Shown here: positions 11,561 to 21,299 of the stretch, in pieces | How the letters are laid out: each line of letters starts with the position of its first letter | How positions within the stretch are numbered: the stretch's first letter is position 1 | Origin: Viola odorata | Taxonomy: Eukaryota; Streptophyta; Magnoliopsida; Malpighiales; Violaceae | Direction: 5' to 3' | Assembly (NCBI GenBank): GCA_963691705.1 | Contig: OY829541.1 | Coordinates: forward strand, 41,619,661 to 41,683,660 | Length of the DNA stretch: 64,000 bases | Program-made: the position numbers and the translations under genes | Notes under the pieces: generated by a model | The model's database searches: none | Seen by the model: the letters and a program-made list of their open reading frames with translations, nothing else | Told to the model about the DNA's origin: nothing

Positions 11561-12366
11561 ACAGAAAATTTTCCAAGCGTAAAATTGCCTAAAACTATCA
11601 CTCCCTCACGTGTTTACTCTCGTGTTTGTCTCTCTATTAATCTCACAAAATCTCTCAAAGCAAACTGTCCAGATCCGTCTCCAAGTGTCCAAGATGAACC
11701 TGACTCAAAGAATTTTCAAGAAAAGCTTCCAAAGAGACACACAAAGAAAACTAGTGTAGAAAGAAAATTTTGAGGTAGTATACTCGATTTAATTGCAAAG
11801 ATCAATCAATCAATCAAGTTTACTACAGAGTAGGAAGGTAAAATTCCAAGAAAAGCTCAATATAAACGGATTGATTCAGTTTATAAACTCAAAAACGCTA
11901 ATGGCATGCGATTAGGGTTTTGAAACTTGTTTTTGCCACAACTTTTGATTCCGAAATCCAAATCCAATGATTCTTTTTGCTATAAGCCACAAATTCACTC
12001 TAGTATTTGATTCTGAAAGTACTTGGTTTTTTTTTTTTAATGGTACTGATTTCGCCTCTGTTCTGTTTTTTTGACGAAAATTGCTTTCTCTTTTTCTCTC
12101 TCTTTTTTTTTTTTTTTGATATTTCAACACAACACAAAGCACAAATTAGCTAAGACACTTTGGGGGACTTTTTTTTTTTTTGACTAAAGTAAAGACCTAC
12201 AAATCGTTGAGATGATTTGCACACTAATCGCACACACAAGACACGAATTGACACAAGACAACTAGCACACAACACGCAAGAGAATTGGTGTAGAAGAGAA
12301 TGAAGGAATACCAATTCTAACAAAGAAACGATAATTTAAAAGGGATAGATTTACCAAGTCGGGACA
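11561..12366 (-). other. Leader of nested element
   Basis: Noncoding on the - strand between primer site and gag-like start. Contains long T tracts on the + strand (12019-12039, 12101-12118, 12168-12181), that is A tracts in the transcript. No gene seen. Confidence 0.6.
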
Positions 12367-12385
12367 GCTGAGCTCCGCTACCAAC
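12367..12385 (-). promoter_or_regulatory. Primer-binding site of nested element (initiator-Met-like, diverged)
   Basis: Read on the - strand the bases after the 5' LTR are GTTGGTAGCGGAGCTC. This resembles the TGGTATCAGAGC site complementary to plant initiator tRNA-Met with a few mismatches. The match is my reading, not a search. Confidence 0.6.
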
Positions 12386-13539
12386 TGATGCGTTCCTTGT
12401 AGGCTAGAACGCTCTCCTTAGATCGTTGTCCGACGACGTGGCTTTCAATGAGGAAATATAACTCGAAGAAGACACGGAAGTCTCCAAGGCTTGGTGGCCT
12501 TGGCACCCTACGTCGAATCCCTTGAGGTTCTTGGGTCAAACCTTTGAATCTCCAAGATTTGGTGGTCTTGGCACTCCAAAGAACGGATGACTCAATGAGA
12601 AGTGCTTTCAAGTTTTACTTGACAAGCTAATCGAATGCACGAAACTCAATTAGTTGCAAGGTTCATCAAGAACAAGTGGATAAAGATCCCAAGAAATATG
12701 CTTTCAATAATCAATAATCAAAGTCTGCTGAAAATAACATGGGCGGCTCCTTTTTAAGGAAGCGCAAAACCCTAATTCCAAAAATGGAAACTAGTTTAGT
12801 TTCTAAAAAATGAATTAAACGAAAATGGCAACAAGCCACCCTTCCAAATAAGTTCTGAAACCCTAAAATAACATAAATAAAGTCTACTAAATAGGATAGA
12901 AGTGCAGGCTCCGCCATTTAGGTCAAAAGGCCCAAGTGGCTTTGCTTGCGGGTCCGCCGAATCACGTTTTAAGGAAACAAGGCGTTTTCCTTATTCCCTC
13001 GAGCGTTCCCACTGAAATTTTGAGGGAAACTTCCTAACACATATATGAAGTTCTGGGATGAATATTGTGCGAGGAAATATGCTCCAATCTTCAAAAGGCT
13101 CGGCAGTGGCTTTCGCTGTCCAATGCGGGCTTGTGATTTGGGCCTGTCCCAAATCCTTCGGGCGTTTCTCCTGATTTTTGGCCTGGACTCCTCTCTTGTA
13201 TTATAAATTATCATGGCCTAGTCAAAAATAGGAAAAGGGCGCTGGTGGACCTAAAGGTCCGAAGTGGCCAAGTGTGGCCCATCCGCGGCACGGATCAAGG
13301 TCACAAGGCGCGGCTGGGGCGCGCGCAGGCTGGCTTCTTCTGAGGCTGTCTCTGCCTTCAGTTACATGTGAATAAGGCTGCTGAGTCTTGTCTGTAGGGC
13401 TCGGGCCCTGGCTCGAGTGATCGGGCCCGTGGGCGGCAATGGGAGGCTCGCGGCTGCATCTTCCAAGGCTCGGGCCTTGACGCGAGTGGTTGCGCCTGTG
13501 GGTGCATCACTAGGGTTGGCCCTGGCTGGGATCGTATCA
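12386..13539 (-). repeat. 5' LTR of nested element
   Basis: Pairs with 7801-8954, same length with no indel seen. It carries the promoter end of the element in - orientation. Confidence 0.93.
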
Positions 13540-13544
13540 TATCT
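13540..13544. repeat. Target-site duplication TATCT, right copy
   Basis: Second copy of the 5-bp duplication flanking the element at 7801-13539. Confidence 0.9.
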
Positions 13545-13693
13545 AGGCGGGGTCTATTTTCATTCGGGGTCCCGAATCTTGACAAGCATGCTTATTCTTT
13601 GTGCTATGGTCTCGTGTGTCTGTTCTGTTTTGGGACTGTTTTAAAATTTTGTGAATGCTCGAGGGCGAGCATTGGGCAGTGTGGGGATTATTT
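13545..13693 (+). other. Athila internal region resumed, ending at polypurine-like site
   Basis: Continues the Athila 3' noncoding region after the nested element. It ends GGGCAGTGTGGGGATTATT immediately before LTR start TGATAGC; the purine-rich part at 13677-13690 is the presumed plus-strand primer and the fifth copy of the recurring motif. Confidence 0.7.
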
Positions 13694-15378
13694 GATAGCA
13701 TATTTTTATGCAAGATTTTCTTCCCATTTTCTCACCCATTTAAGGCATGATTCTGCTAATTTACCCTTGTTTTCATTACTTTTGCAGATTTAGGCCTAAA
13801 ATGGGAGTTTATGCGAAAAGATGCATTTTTGGGGCATTTTGTGCAGTTTTGAGCTTCAAGACCCAGAGTCGAGGTCCCGAGTCCAAAGCAGCGTTCAAGG
13901 TCCCGAATCGGATTCCCCATTCGGGCCCCCGAAGGGCGAAGAATGACATCTCCACGTGTCATCTCGCCAGAGCTTCCATGTGCCTCCTCTGACACTGTTC
14001 CTGCAGTCTGCACTGATCACCAAATACCTACCGCCCTGACCTACTCAGCCCTTGAGCCCAATCCAGACCTGCCCAAAGCTGGAAAAATCAGATAGCTTTA
14101 TGCTTTTTCAGCTTTGTGTTTTAAGGAACATGGATCCATCTTTATAGGCTTTCAATTAATGCATTTTGTCCCTAGTTTTAGGCTGTAGATATTTTGTGCT
14201 TGGAGCTCTAGTATATAAAGGGCATCTAAGAGTAGTTTAGGACATCTCTTACATCTCTTATCACTTAGCATAATTTAATTAGTTCTAGTTTTCTTAGACT
14301 TCTCTCTAGTTTCTCTCTCTAGTTCTTGTTAGCTCACCCCCAAATTTGCCGCCGGGCTTCAAACGGAATTTAGTAACAAAGTTTTCTTCCCTTAATCTAT
14401 TTACTTATCTATTATGCTTTCTTCAATTATTAATTGTTCATCTTCAAGTATGAGTAGCTAAATCATTAGTTCTTAGCAAGGGTGATTCGAGGGTTGCAAG
14501 GGCAGATTCGAGGCCTTCATGTGCTTAATACATTCTTGATGCCATATTCAATTATCCATCGTTTTAATGACATCTTTGCATGAAATAATTTGAGGCTTGA
14601 TCAACTGATTATTGTTTTGTGTGAGTATTGCCATTTGTGTGATGAATACGGAAGGAAAATTGCATGAATCGAGTAGGCGTCTGTTTAGTCTTGACTGTGT
14701 CAAAGTGGTCTCGAATAGATAGGGTGTGTAATTGATTAGAGCGAGGTCACGAGCCTGACAAACTGAGGGACTTTTAGCTCTAGATCTGTCTTTTCTTAGC
14801 TTCATGGGCAGTTTGAGTATGACCCTCCCGCATTCGTGCCTGGAGGGATGACGAACTGTCAAGACTACCTCATATGTGGAAACGGGGGGAAGTTTCTCTT
14901 AAGAGAAAAGTAGGGGATATCCGAGGAATCTGGTCCCTATGTCATTTCTATGATGTCTCGAATGAAATATTTCAGTGCTGATGACGATCGGGCCCCCGAA
15001 TGCAACTCAAGAATGCCCTTGCTAAGAATCCTTCTTTATCTGATTATTTGTGCTTGTTCCGCTTCCTGCTTTATCAATTCTGAATTTGTGTACTGACTTG
15101 TTTTATTCGGAACCCCGAACTGACACCTCAAGGTCCCGACTACTGCTTTCCTAGATAACAATTGTTAGCTCCCAAATCTGCCTTGGCTAACTTGTTTAGC
15201 CAAGTAAACCCCACCCCCCCCCGATTGTTACTTTCCGTGCTTTTCTCCCCCGAATTCATTCAAGACCTTAGATCAGTCTCTCACAATCCCTGTGTTCGAC
15301 CCTGACTACCACTGTACACTATATCTCTTGTGCACACACATTTTCAGGCACTATAAATCTCTATTTGACTGACGATCA
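13694..15378 (+). repeat. Athila LTR (shared, 1685 bp)
   Basis: Begins TGATAGCATA after a purine tract and ends TGACGATCA before a primer site; the last 99 bases recur at 16140-16238, which fixes the right boundary. It is the 3' LTR of the left internal region and the 5' LTR of the right one. A TATA box lies at 14212. Confidence 0.85.
14212..14219 (+). promoter_or_regulatory. TATA box of Athila LTR
   Basis: TATATAAAG, 520 bases into the LTR, is the best core promoter candidate for the U3/R border. Confidence 0.6.
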
Positions 15379-15381
15379 AAT

Positions 15382-15399
15382 TGGCGCCGTTGCCGGGGA
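15382..15399 (+). promoter_or_regulatory. Athila primer-binding site
   Basis: TGGCGCCGTTGCCGGGGA three bases after the LTR end. This TGGCGCC type is the site known for Athila elements (tRNA-Asp class). Confidence 0.85.
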
Positions 15400-15432
15400 T
15401 TATTTCAAGATTGATTTATTTTTCTTGTTTGT

Positions 15433-16141
15433 ATGACCAGGAGATCTGCACCCGATTTACTACCCCTTGATCATGAGTTAGGAAGGACAGAAAGAGGCCT
15501 TCGACGACTAGCCCAGGGATCGAATTCCAATCCTTGTGTTCGGGACCTCGAACGTCTCTTTGCTCTCCAGGACAACCCAGACCCCGAAGACTTACCTCCA
15601 ATCCATCTAGAAGGACCCGACATGGATAATCACGGCCCCGAAAATGTTCCATCAGCCCCCCAGTAATCCAGACCATCGATGAATTCAATGCTGCCCACGA
15701 GGCCCCAACCAGTTGTATCGTTTGGCCAGTGGTCCCGAATGACTGGGAACTCAAATCCGCAACCATGCACCACCTACCCCTCTATCGAGGGCTGGCTAAG
15801 GAAAATCCTCACCGTCACCTCCAACAACTACACTCCATTTGTGATGCCATGAAGCCCCACAACGTTACCGTTGAGCATGCCAAACTCCGTGCCTTTATGT
15901 GGTCCCTCAAGGACGATGCTCTTGACTGGTTTTATGACTTGCAGCCACAATCCATCAACTCGTGGGCTGAAATGTCCAAGGCTTTTACGGACAAGTACGA
16001 CCCGGTATCCATCGCTATGGTGACCCGAAAGCAGCTCGTATCCGTCCTCCAAAAAGACACGGAAGACCTTGAGCAATATTATGAGCGGTTTAAAAAGATG
16101 CAAGCCCTATGCCCCTCGCATAATCTGTCCGAGCATGCCCT
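15433..16141 (+). pseudogene. gag: Athila gag, truncated and frameshifted
   Basis: Starts ATG 15433 (MTRRSAPDLL). The first frame stops at 15664; a shift at the C run near 15657 restores a frame that reads through QTIDEFNAAHEAP and the capsid-type gag domain (AKLRAFMWSLKDDALDWFYDL, then YYERFKKMQALCPSHNLSEH). The frame is then fused directly to LTR sequence at the shared octamer CTCACAAT (16140-16147), removing the rest of gag and all of pol. The gag domain is the plant retrotransposon gag family; the remaining residues are enough for confident recognition. Confidence 0.85.
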
Positions 16142-16238
16142 CACAATTCCTGTGTTCGACCCTGACTACCACTGTACACTATATCTCTTGTGCACACACG
16201 TTTTCAGGCACTATAAATCTCTATTTGACTGACGATCA
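16140..16238 (+). repeat. Remnant of second Athila LTR (3' 99 bp)
   Basis: Near-identical to 15280-15378, ending TGACGATCA. It joins gag at an 8-bp microhomology, so the intervening interior and LTR start were lost in one deletion. Confidence 0.88.
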
Positions 16239-17873
16239 GCGACCAATGGGGAAGATGGTGAATAGTGCCATGCAGGCCTATTCACGCATCAAATAGGATG
16301 GGCTTGGCCCATCCCCATTCTTTTATTTTCCATGGGCCAGGAACTATTCCTGGCCCATTTCCTTTGCATTTTTCAATTTGGGCCCAACCCATTGTCATTT
16401 TTCTCTCTTGTAATCACGATTTTCTGTAAAAATATTCGTATGCTTCGTATGAGTATTTTTCTGACGTTTTAATTTTCTATACTTATCAACTGTTTAAATT
16501 ATTCGCACTTTAAATTTCTGCAATTTACTTTCGGCAATTTAAAATTCAATCATTTGTTTTACAACCTACATGGTCGGTCGCATTTTAATTCTCGTAAATA
16601 TCAACTCCTTTAATTTTTCGCAAGCTGCTGGAAATTCTTCCGCAACATCAACTGTTTTAATTTTCTGCAATATCAACTGTTTCAATCTTCCATAATATCA
16701 ACTGCTTTAATTTTCTGTAACATCAATTGCTTTAATTTTCTGCAGTATCAATCTTTAAAATTTTTGCAAATCGTCAACTGTTTTAAATTTTCTGTAAATC
16801 ATCAACTGCTGTTTATTTTTCTGCAAATTATCAACTCATCATTTAAATTTCGTATGCGTCAAATCCATCATTTCTCGCATGCAATCAACTGTCATCATTT
16901 AATTTCCTGCACTTATCAACTCGGCATTTAAACTTTCTTACGCGTCAAGTCATTATTTAAATTCTCGCATTCATAAATTCCTTATTTATTTTTCGAGCTA
17001 TCACTAACACTCTCATCTTGTAGGTTTTAAATTCAAGCTTCGCTCGAAAGTACGCCTTTCGTTCCTTTTTATTTATTTAACGCTTTTCGTAAATATCAAT
17101 CGTATGCATGCTATATAGAGTTGCTGGAATTTAAAATCAACCCACATGAACAACGTGTTTAAAGATTTGCTTAAAATGCCATGTTCATATGATTTTAAAT
17201 TCTCACTTATATTGACTGCATGTACATGGGGACTTTCGATCCCACATCAGTTTATCATTTCAAAATCTATCATTTAAATTTGTACTCTGTTAGCAATCCA
17301 TGATAGAATCACGTAGTAATTAATTTAATCATGCATATGACCCGGTGATGAAATAGAGGGCCTCATTCAGTCTTACAGAAAATTCAGTCCCATCACATTA
17401 CGGTCGGGAATAATCAATCTGTCTTGATAAACGGTAACCCTGTCCGAAAGATTTAAAATGGTAACCCCGTCCCACGATTAATTATTCCTGAACGGTCACG
17501 ATCATAGAAAAGACTAAAGTGATGATTCCTCTAAGGGCCCCCTTTTCAAAAATGTATTTTTATCAAACACCTTTTAAACACCTCTCTCATCAACCGGTAA
17601 CCATTTTCGGATGTGACTCGGGTGCCTAACACCTTCCCGAGACCATAATACGACCCCGAACCTTTTGTCTGGGGTCCAGACCCCTTTTTTGTGCCTTTAG
17701 TTTTTTATTTATTATATTTTTTTATGCCATGACGATTAAGGTTCCCTAAACCTAGCAACCAAATTAGGGTGGCGACTTCATTGCATGTTGCGAGGCGTCT
17801 GTTTACGCCGAGCATCGTAAGGTCTCAAGTTTGTTGCACACTCGCGAATTTTTTAATTTTTGGGGGCGCGACA
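16239..17873 (+). repeat. Ogre/Tat-like LTR, 3' part
   Basis: Ends GGGGGCGCGACA at 17873. Its text matches, on the opposite strand, the solo LTR at 59955-61700: the 'gggtggcgacttcattgcatg' block, the 'gtgactcgggtgcctaacaccttcccgaga' block, the 'accgaccatg' block and a 23-bp palindrome (16334-16356). The same architecture ends at 32705. The 5' part of the LTR is absent because the Athila copy was inserted in it or it was truncated. No reading frame is supported. Confidence 0.8.
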
Positions 17874-18880
17874 ACATAAAAATCTGAAAAAGAATAGATT
17901 TATTTCTTTGAAACATGAAATCATGACATGATTATTGGTTGTTTCTTTAATAGGGCAAAAGACAAGTGTAAGAAATGCGCAGGAATAGCACAACCCTGAA
18001 ACAAAGATTGGCATTTACTTTTACTTTCAGCATGAACTTTAATATCGAGTTCAAAAGATTGTACACCAGATATATGAATGAGCTTCGTTTGAAAGGTGGG
18101 ATTAAGTGCTTCAATTCATGCTCTACGTATTTGATTTTGTGTTCATTTAATTGCAGAATGAATGAGAATGATTTATACAATGCTCCCATCTATCTTGAAA
18201 ATGAATCTTCAGTACTTGCCATTAGTCATTTGAGCTGTTTTCTACAATTTTATTTCATCATCTTAAAATTGTTGCACTCCTACATATCAGTTCCAGAAAA
18301 GGGCACAAAAGACTCATTATAGTTGAACTCCCTCCTAGGATTTGACCTTTACTTATCATTTAGTATTACTCTGTAATTGGTGTGTGTATGTGTAAAACCA
18401 AACACAACAACTTCTCTCATGAATGCTTTGTATCTATCACAATCATTTATTTACTCAACATAGGGCAGTAATAAATAAAACTTCCCTTATCATAAATAAA
18501 TTATAGGAGAAAAGACATTTTGAAAATTAGGGCCTAAATATTTATTCCGTTAGATATTTTGGCACCTAAATTTATCTCTATTAGACACTTTGCATCGAAA
18601 CACCTAACTTTTCAATTAACACCGTAAATTTCTAAAAAAAATCATTAGTTTCATTAAAAAAATATTTTGTCACGGTGGGGCTAAACATAATAGACGGAGT
18701 AAATATCAGAGATTAGATGAGATAAAAAAATATATTTGGACAAACGTTGAGGACCAATTAGTGAATTAAATAGTTAATTGTGTGTGTAAAAATAATAATT
18801 AATATTTTTAAATGGTTAGGCAATCTCATTTTAGTGAATAACTAGGCGACATTGGTGGAAATACCTTTGTGGCTTAACTA
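17874..18880. other. Intergenic, AT-rich
   Basis: A 115-codon frame at 17975-18322 has no recognisable motif and I do not call it a gene. The remainder is AT-rich with no repeat that I can class. Confidence 0.5.
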
Positions 18881-19855
18881 TCCCATCGAAGTTTAAAAAC
18901 TTCATGTGGAGGTTGGATAATGACTCTCTCCCGACCCGAGTGAACCTAGGGCGGAGAGGAATAACGGTGGACCCAGAGTGCCCCTGCTGTAATGCGGAGG
19001 TAGAGTCGACATCACATTTGTTGTTGTCTTGTCCATTTGCGAGTGGGGTGTGGGCGAAGTTTGACTTCTGGGATAGAGTTCCGAGGCTTCAAGGAGACAA
19101 TTGGGTGCAGTGGCTAGTCGCGATTAGGGCGTCTCTGGATGAACCGAACATTGAGCAGCTAATCTCTATCCTATGGTTTCTATAGACGTCGCAAAATAGC
19201 AGGATCTTCCGCCAAGTCGATGATTCGATCCAGGAGGTGATTATTAGGGGTGGGAAGCTGCTGTCAAACTTTAAAGAGGTCGGGATGCTGAAACAGTCAC
19301 CTCCTGCTCCTACGAGACACCCCATTGCTCCGAAATGACAGCCTCCTCCGATAGGGATGGTAAAGATCAACACAGACGCAACAATAGGGATTGCGGGGAT
19401 TGGTCTGGGTTTTATCGCGCGGGACACTAAGGGTGGGCTGGTTTTCTCGGGGGTCATGTTCCTTCCTCAGAAGATTGATGCGCAAACAGCGAAAGCCATA
19501 GCGCTAAGAGATGCCCTTATACAGGCCCGACAATGAAGGTGTGACAAGATTATTGTTGAGTCGGACTGACTCATGAATATCTTAGCCCTGATTACCGGGG
19601 ACCTCCCCTTGAACTACACAGGGGTGGTACTGGAGGAGGTGACTAAGTTCGCATTTTCTTTCACTAGTTATTCATTTCAGCACACAAAACGGACTACAAA
19701 TATTTCGGCTCATGAGTTGGGACAACTTGCTTTGCTTTCCGGTTTAGGAATGTTTGGGTAGGGAAATGCCCGACGCGATCACTTTTTTTGTACTTGGTGA
19801 TATTAATTAATCAATTTCCTTTTTCCTTTTCAAAAATAAAAAAATAAAAAAATAA
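18881..19855 (+). pseudogene. LINE retrotransposon tail: RT zinc-binding and RNase H-like domains
   Basis: The frame KFKNFMWRLDNDSLPTRVNL then CPCCNAEVESTSHLLLSCP is the Cys/His domain that follows the RT of plant L1-type LINEs. After stops at 19183, 19336, 19534 and 19567 an RNase H-like domain follows (VKINTDATIG..GIGLGFIARD, then TTNISAHELGQLAL). It ends in an A-rich tail (19829-19853), as LINE insertions do. It is 5' truncated; RT itself is absent. Confidence 0.82.
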
Positions 19856-19961
19856 CTCCCCGTCCCCTCCTCTTTATTTTTTCCACTTCACTTTTTAATA
19901 GTACCAATTAAATACATTCATAAATTAGATTAAAATTTGGGTCTATCCTCATTTATCTTTA

Positions 19962-19969
19962 TCTATAAC
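19962..19969. repeat. hAT target-site duplication TCTATAAC, left
   Basis: Identical to 21006-21013 across the hAT element. Confidence 0.92.
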
Positions 19970-21005
19970 TAGACCTGTCAATCCGGGTCTGCGGGTCGGA
20001 CCCGACAGACCCGGGAAAAATCGAGGCGGGACTGGTCCCGGCCCGGAAAAAATACGGGACCAATTGGTCCCGGTCCCGACCCGGGTAAATGGCTCGGGTC
20101 CGGGACTGGACCGGACCCGGCCCGGCGAAAATATATTTATTTATTTTTCTTTTTTTTGACAACTTCCTACTCTCCCTCCAACGATCCACGCCTACTGACC
20201 TTCTACCCTCCTTCCCAAGAATACTGCATTTTATACTGCATTTTTCCTTTCTCCCAAGAATACCCTACGCCCCCCTAAATCTTCAAAATTGCAGCTTCTA
20301 AAGAAGGCAACCACCAATCATGTCACTCAATTTGCAAAATCCACGGAAAAAAGGCAAAATTTAAGCAATCAAAGATCCTCCATCATACCCAAATAAACCA
20401 CCTCCAAAAAAAAATTCAACAATAACTCCAAAAATTCCCTCCAAAGACCACAAATTCTTCAAAACATCCATCATTTCCACCAGAAAGGGGCATACCCTTC
20501 AACCCCAACCATCGGAAACACACCACTAGCTACTGCAAATCCATTAAAACAAACTCGCTAAAACTTCACTGTCCCTCCACATTAGCTCTCATACTAAGAC
20601 TTCAACTTCAATGCATAGCAAGATTAAGAAAAAAGAAGAAGAAAACTCACTAACCCAGAAGCTAAAATAACCCAATTAAGCAAAGATCCAACCTTTTTAG
20701 CTCACAGACCTAAATAACTCTACTTTTTGACCAATATGGAGAAAGAAACCTTGGAGACAGTGGAGAGTGAGGGTGAGGATGGCTGGAGGAAGAAGAGAAA
20801 GATGCGGTGTGGCGCAGCTGGGTTAGAAAATAGGATTAGAAATTAGGGTTTTTTTTTTATAGGGTGGGTCATGGTCGGGTCTCGGGTCAGACCCGTAGAC
20901 CCGACCGTCCGGAAAATTTTCCCCGGTCCCGAAAATTTTCGGGACTATTTTTTGAACCCTACCCGGCCCGATTTTCCGGGTCTCGGGTCTCCCTTGACAG
21001 GTCTA
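19970..21005. mobile_element. Non-autonomous hAT-type DNA transposon
   Basis: Terminal inverted repeats TAGACCTGTCAA (19970) and TTGACAGGTCTA (ending 21005) with further inverted similarity in the GC-rich 'cccgggtc' subterminal parts (19985-20120 and 20870-20995). The perfect 8-bp duplication TCTATAAC flanks it (19962-19969 and 21006-21013), the hAT length. No transposase frame in the 1036 bp. It sits 295 bp before the start codon of the RETICULATA-related gene. Confidence 0.93.
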
Positions 21006-21013
21006 TCTATAAC
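21006..21013. repeat. hAT target-site duplication TCTATAAC, right
   Basis: Identical to 19962-19969. Confidence 0.92.
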
Positions 21014-21299
21014 CTTACCAAATAAGACGTGACAGTAAAAATCATTTAAAAAAAGAGAGTAAATAACCCAAGGCAGAACGGAGGGGCGATAGAGTGTTTG
21101 GTGTGGCAGAAGCATTTTCCCATCCACTCCAACCAAAGCCAAAACCCCACTCATCCCCATCTCGCCCGCTCCCTCTTTCACTCTCTCTCTAACTATCAAA
21201 CAATCACTTCCTAGAGAGAGGAGACGTCTCTTCCTCCATCAAACGAACCAACTTTAAACCCTTATCCCAACCAAGAACACCCAAAATTGTGTGTAAAAC
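21014..21299 (+). promoter_or_regulatory. Promoter and 5' UTR of the RETICULATA-related gene
   Basis: The native upstream sequence left between the hAT element and the start codon. It holds a CT-rich stretch (ctccctctttcactctctctct, 21170-21191) of the kind common around plant transcription starts. I see no clear TATA box, so the distal promoter may have been displaced behind the transposon. Confidence 0.5.

Larger units (their letters stand above)
7801..13539 (-). mobile_element. Non-autonomous Ty3/gypsy LTR retrotransposon nested in Athila
   Basis: Two near-identical 1154-bp direct repeats, each TG..CA ended (read on - strand TGATACGATC..ACGCATCA), bound a 3431-bp interior. TATCT occurs on both sides (7796-7800 and 13540-13544), a 5-bp target duplication. 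On the - strand the order is LTR, primer site (12385-12361), leader, gag-like frame, unknown frame, polypurine tract (8967-8955), LTR. No RT, RNase H or integrase is present, so movement needed another element's enzymes. I count about 16 mismatches between LTRs by eye, about 98.6% identity, making it the youngest clearly datable insertion in the window. Confidence 0.93.
1..16238 (+). mobile_element. Athila-type Ty3/gypsy retrotransposon, tandem and deleted copy, left end outside window
   Basis: Order seen on the + strand is protease end, RT, RNase H, integrase, a third ORF with an Athila-type domain, long noncoding 3' region, LTR (13694-15378), primer site, gag, then the end of a second LTR (16140-16238). 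The LTR therefore has a polypurine-like stretch on its left and a primer site on its right, so it serves two internal regions: a shared-LTR tandem made by recombination. A 5.7-kb younger element (7801-13539) interrupts it. RT motif FMDD, the primer site matching the TGGCGCC type used by Athila, and the third ORF all support Athila. The start and its target duplication lie outside the window. Confidence 0.85.

Noticed and set aside
17975..18322. 115-codon + strand frame in the intergenic region
   Set aside because: No recognisable domain and AT-rich random-like composition; not supported as a gene.
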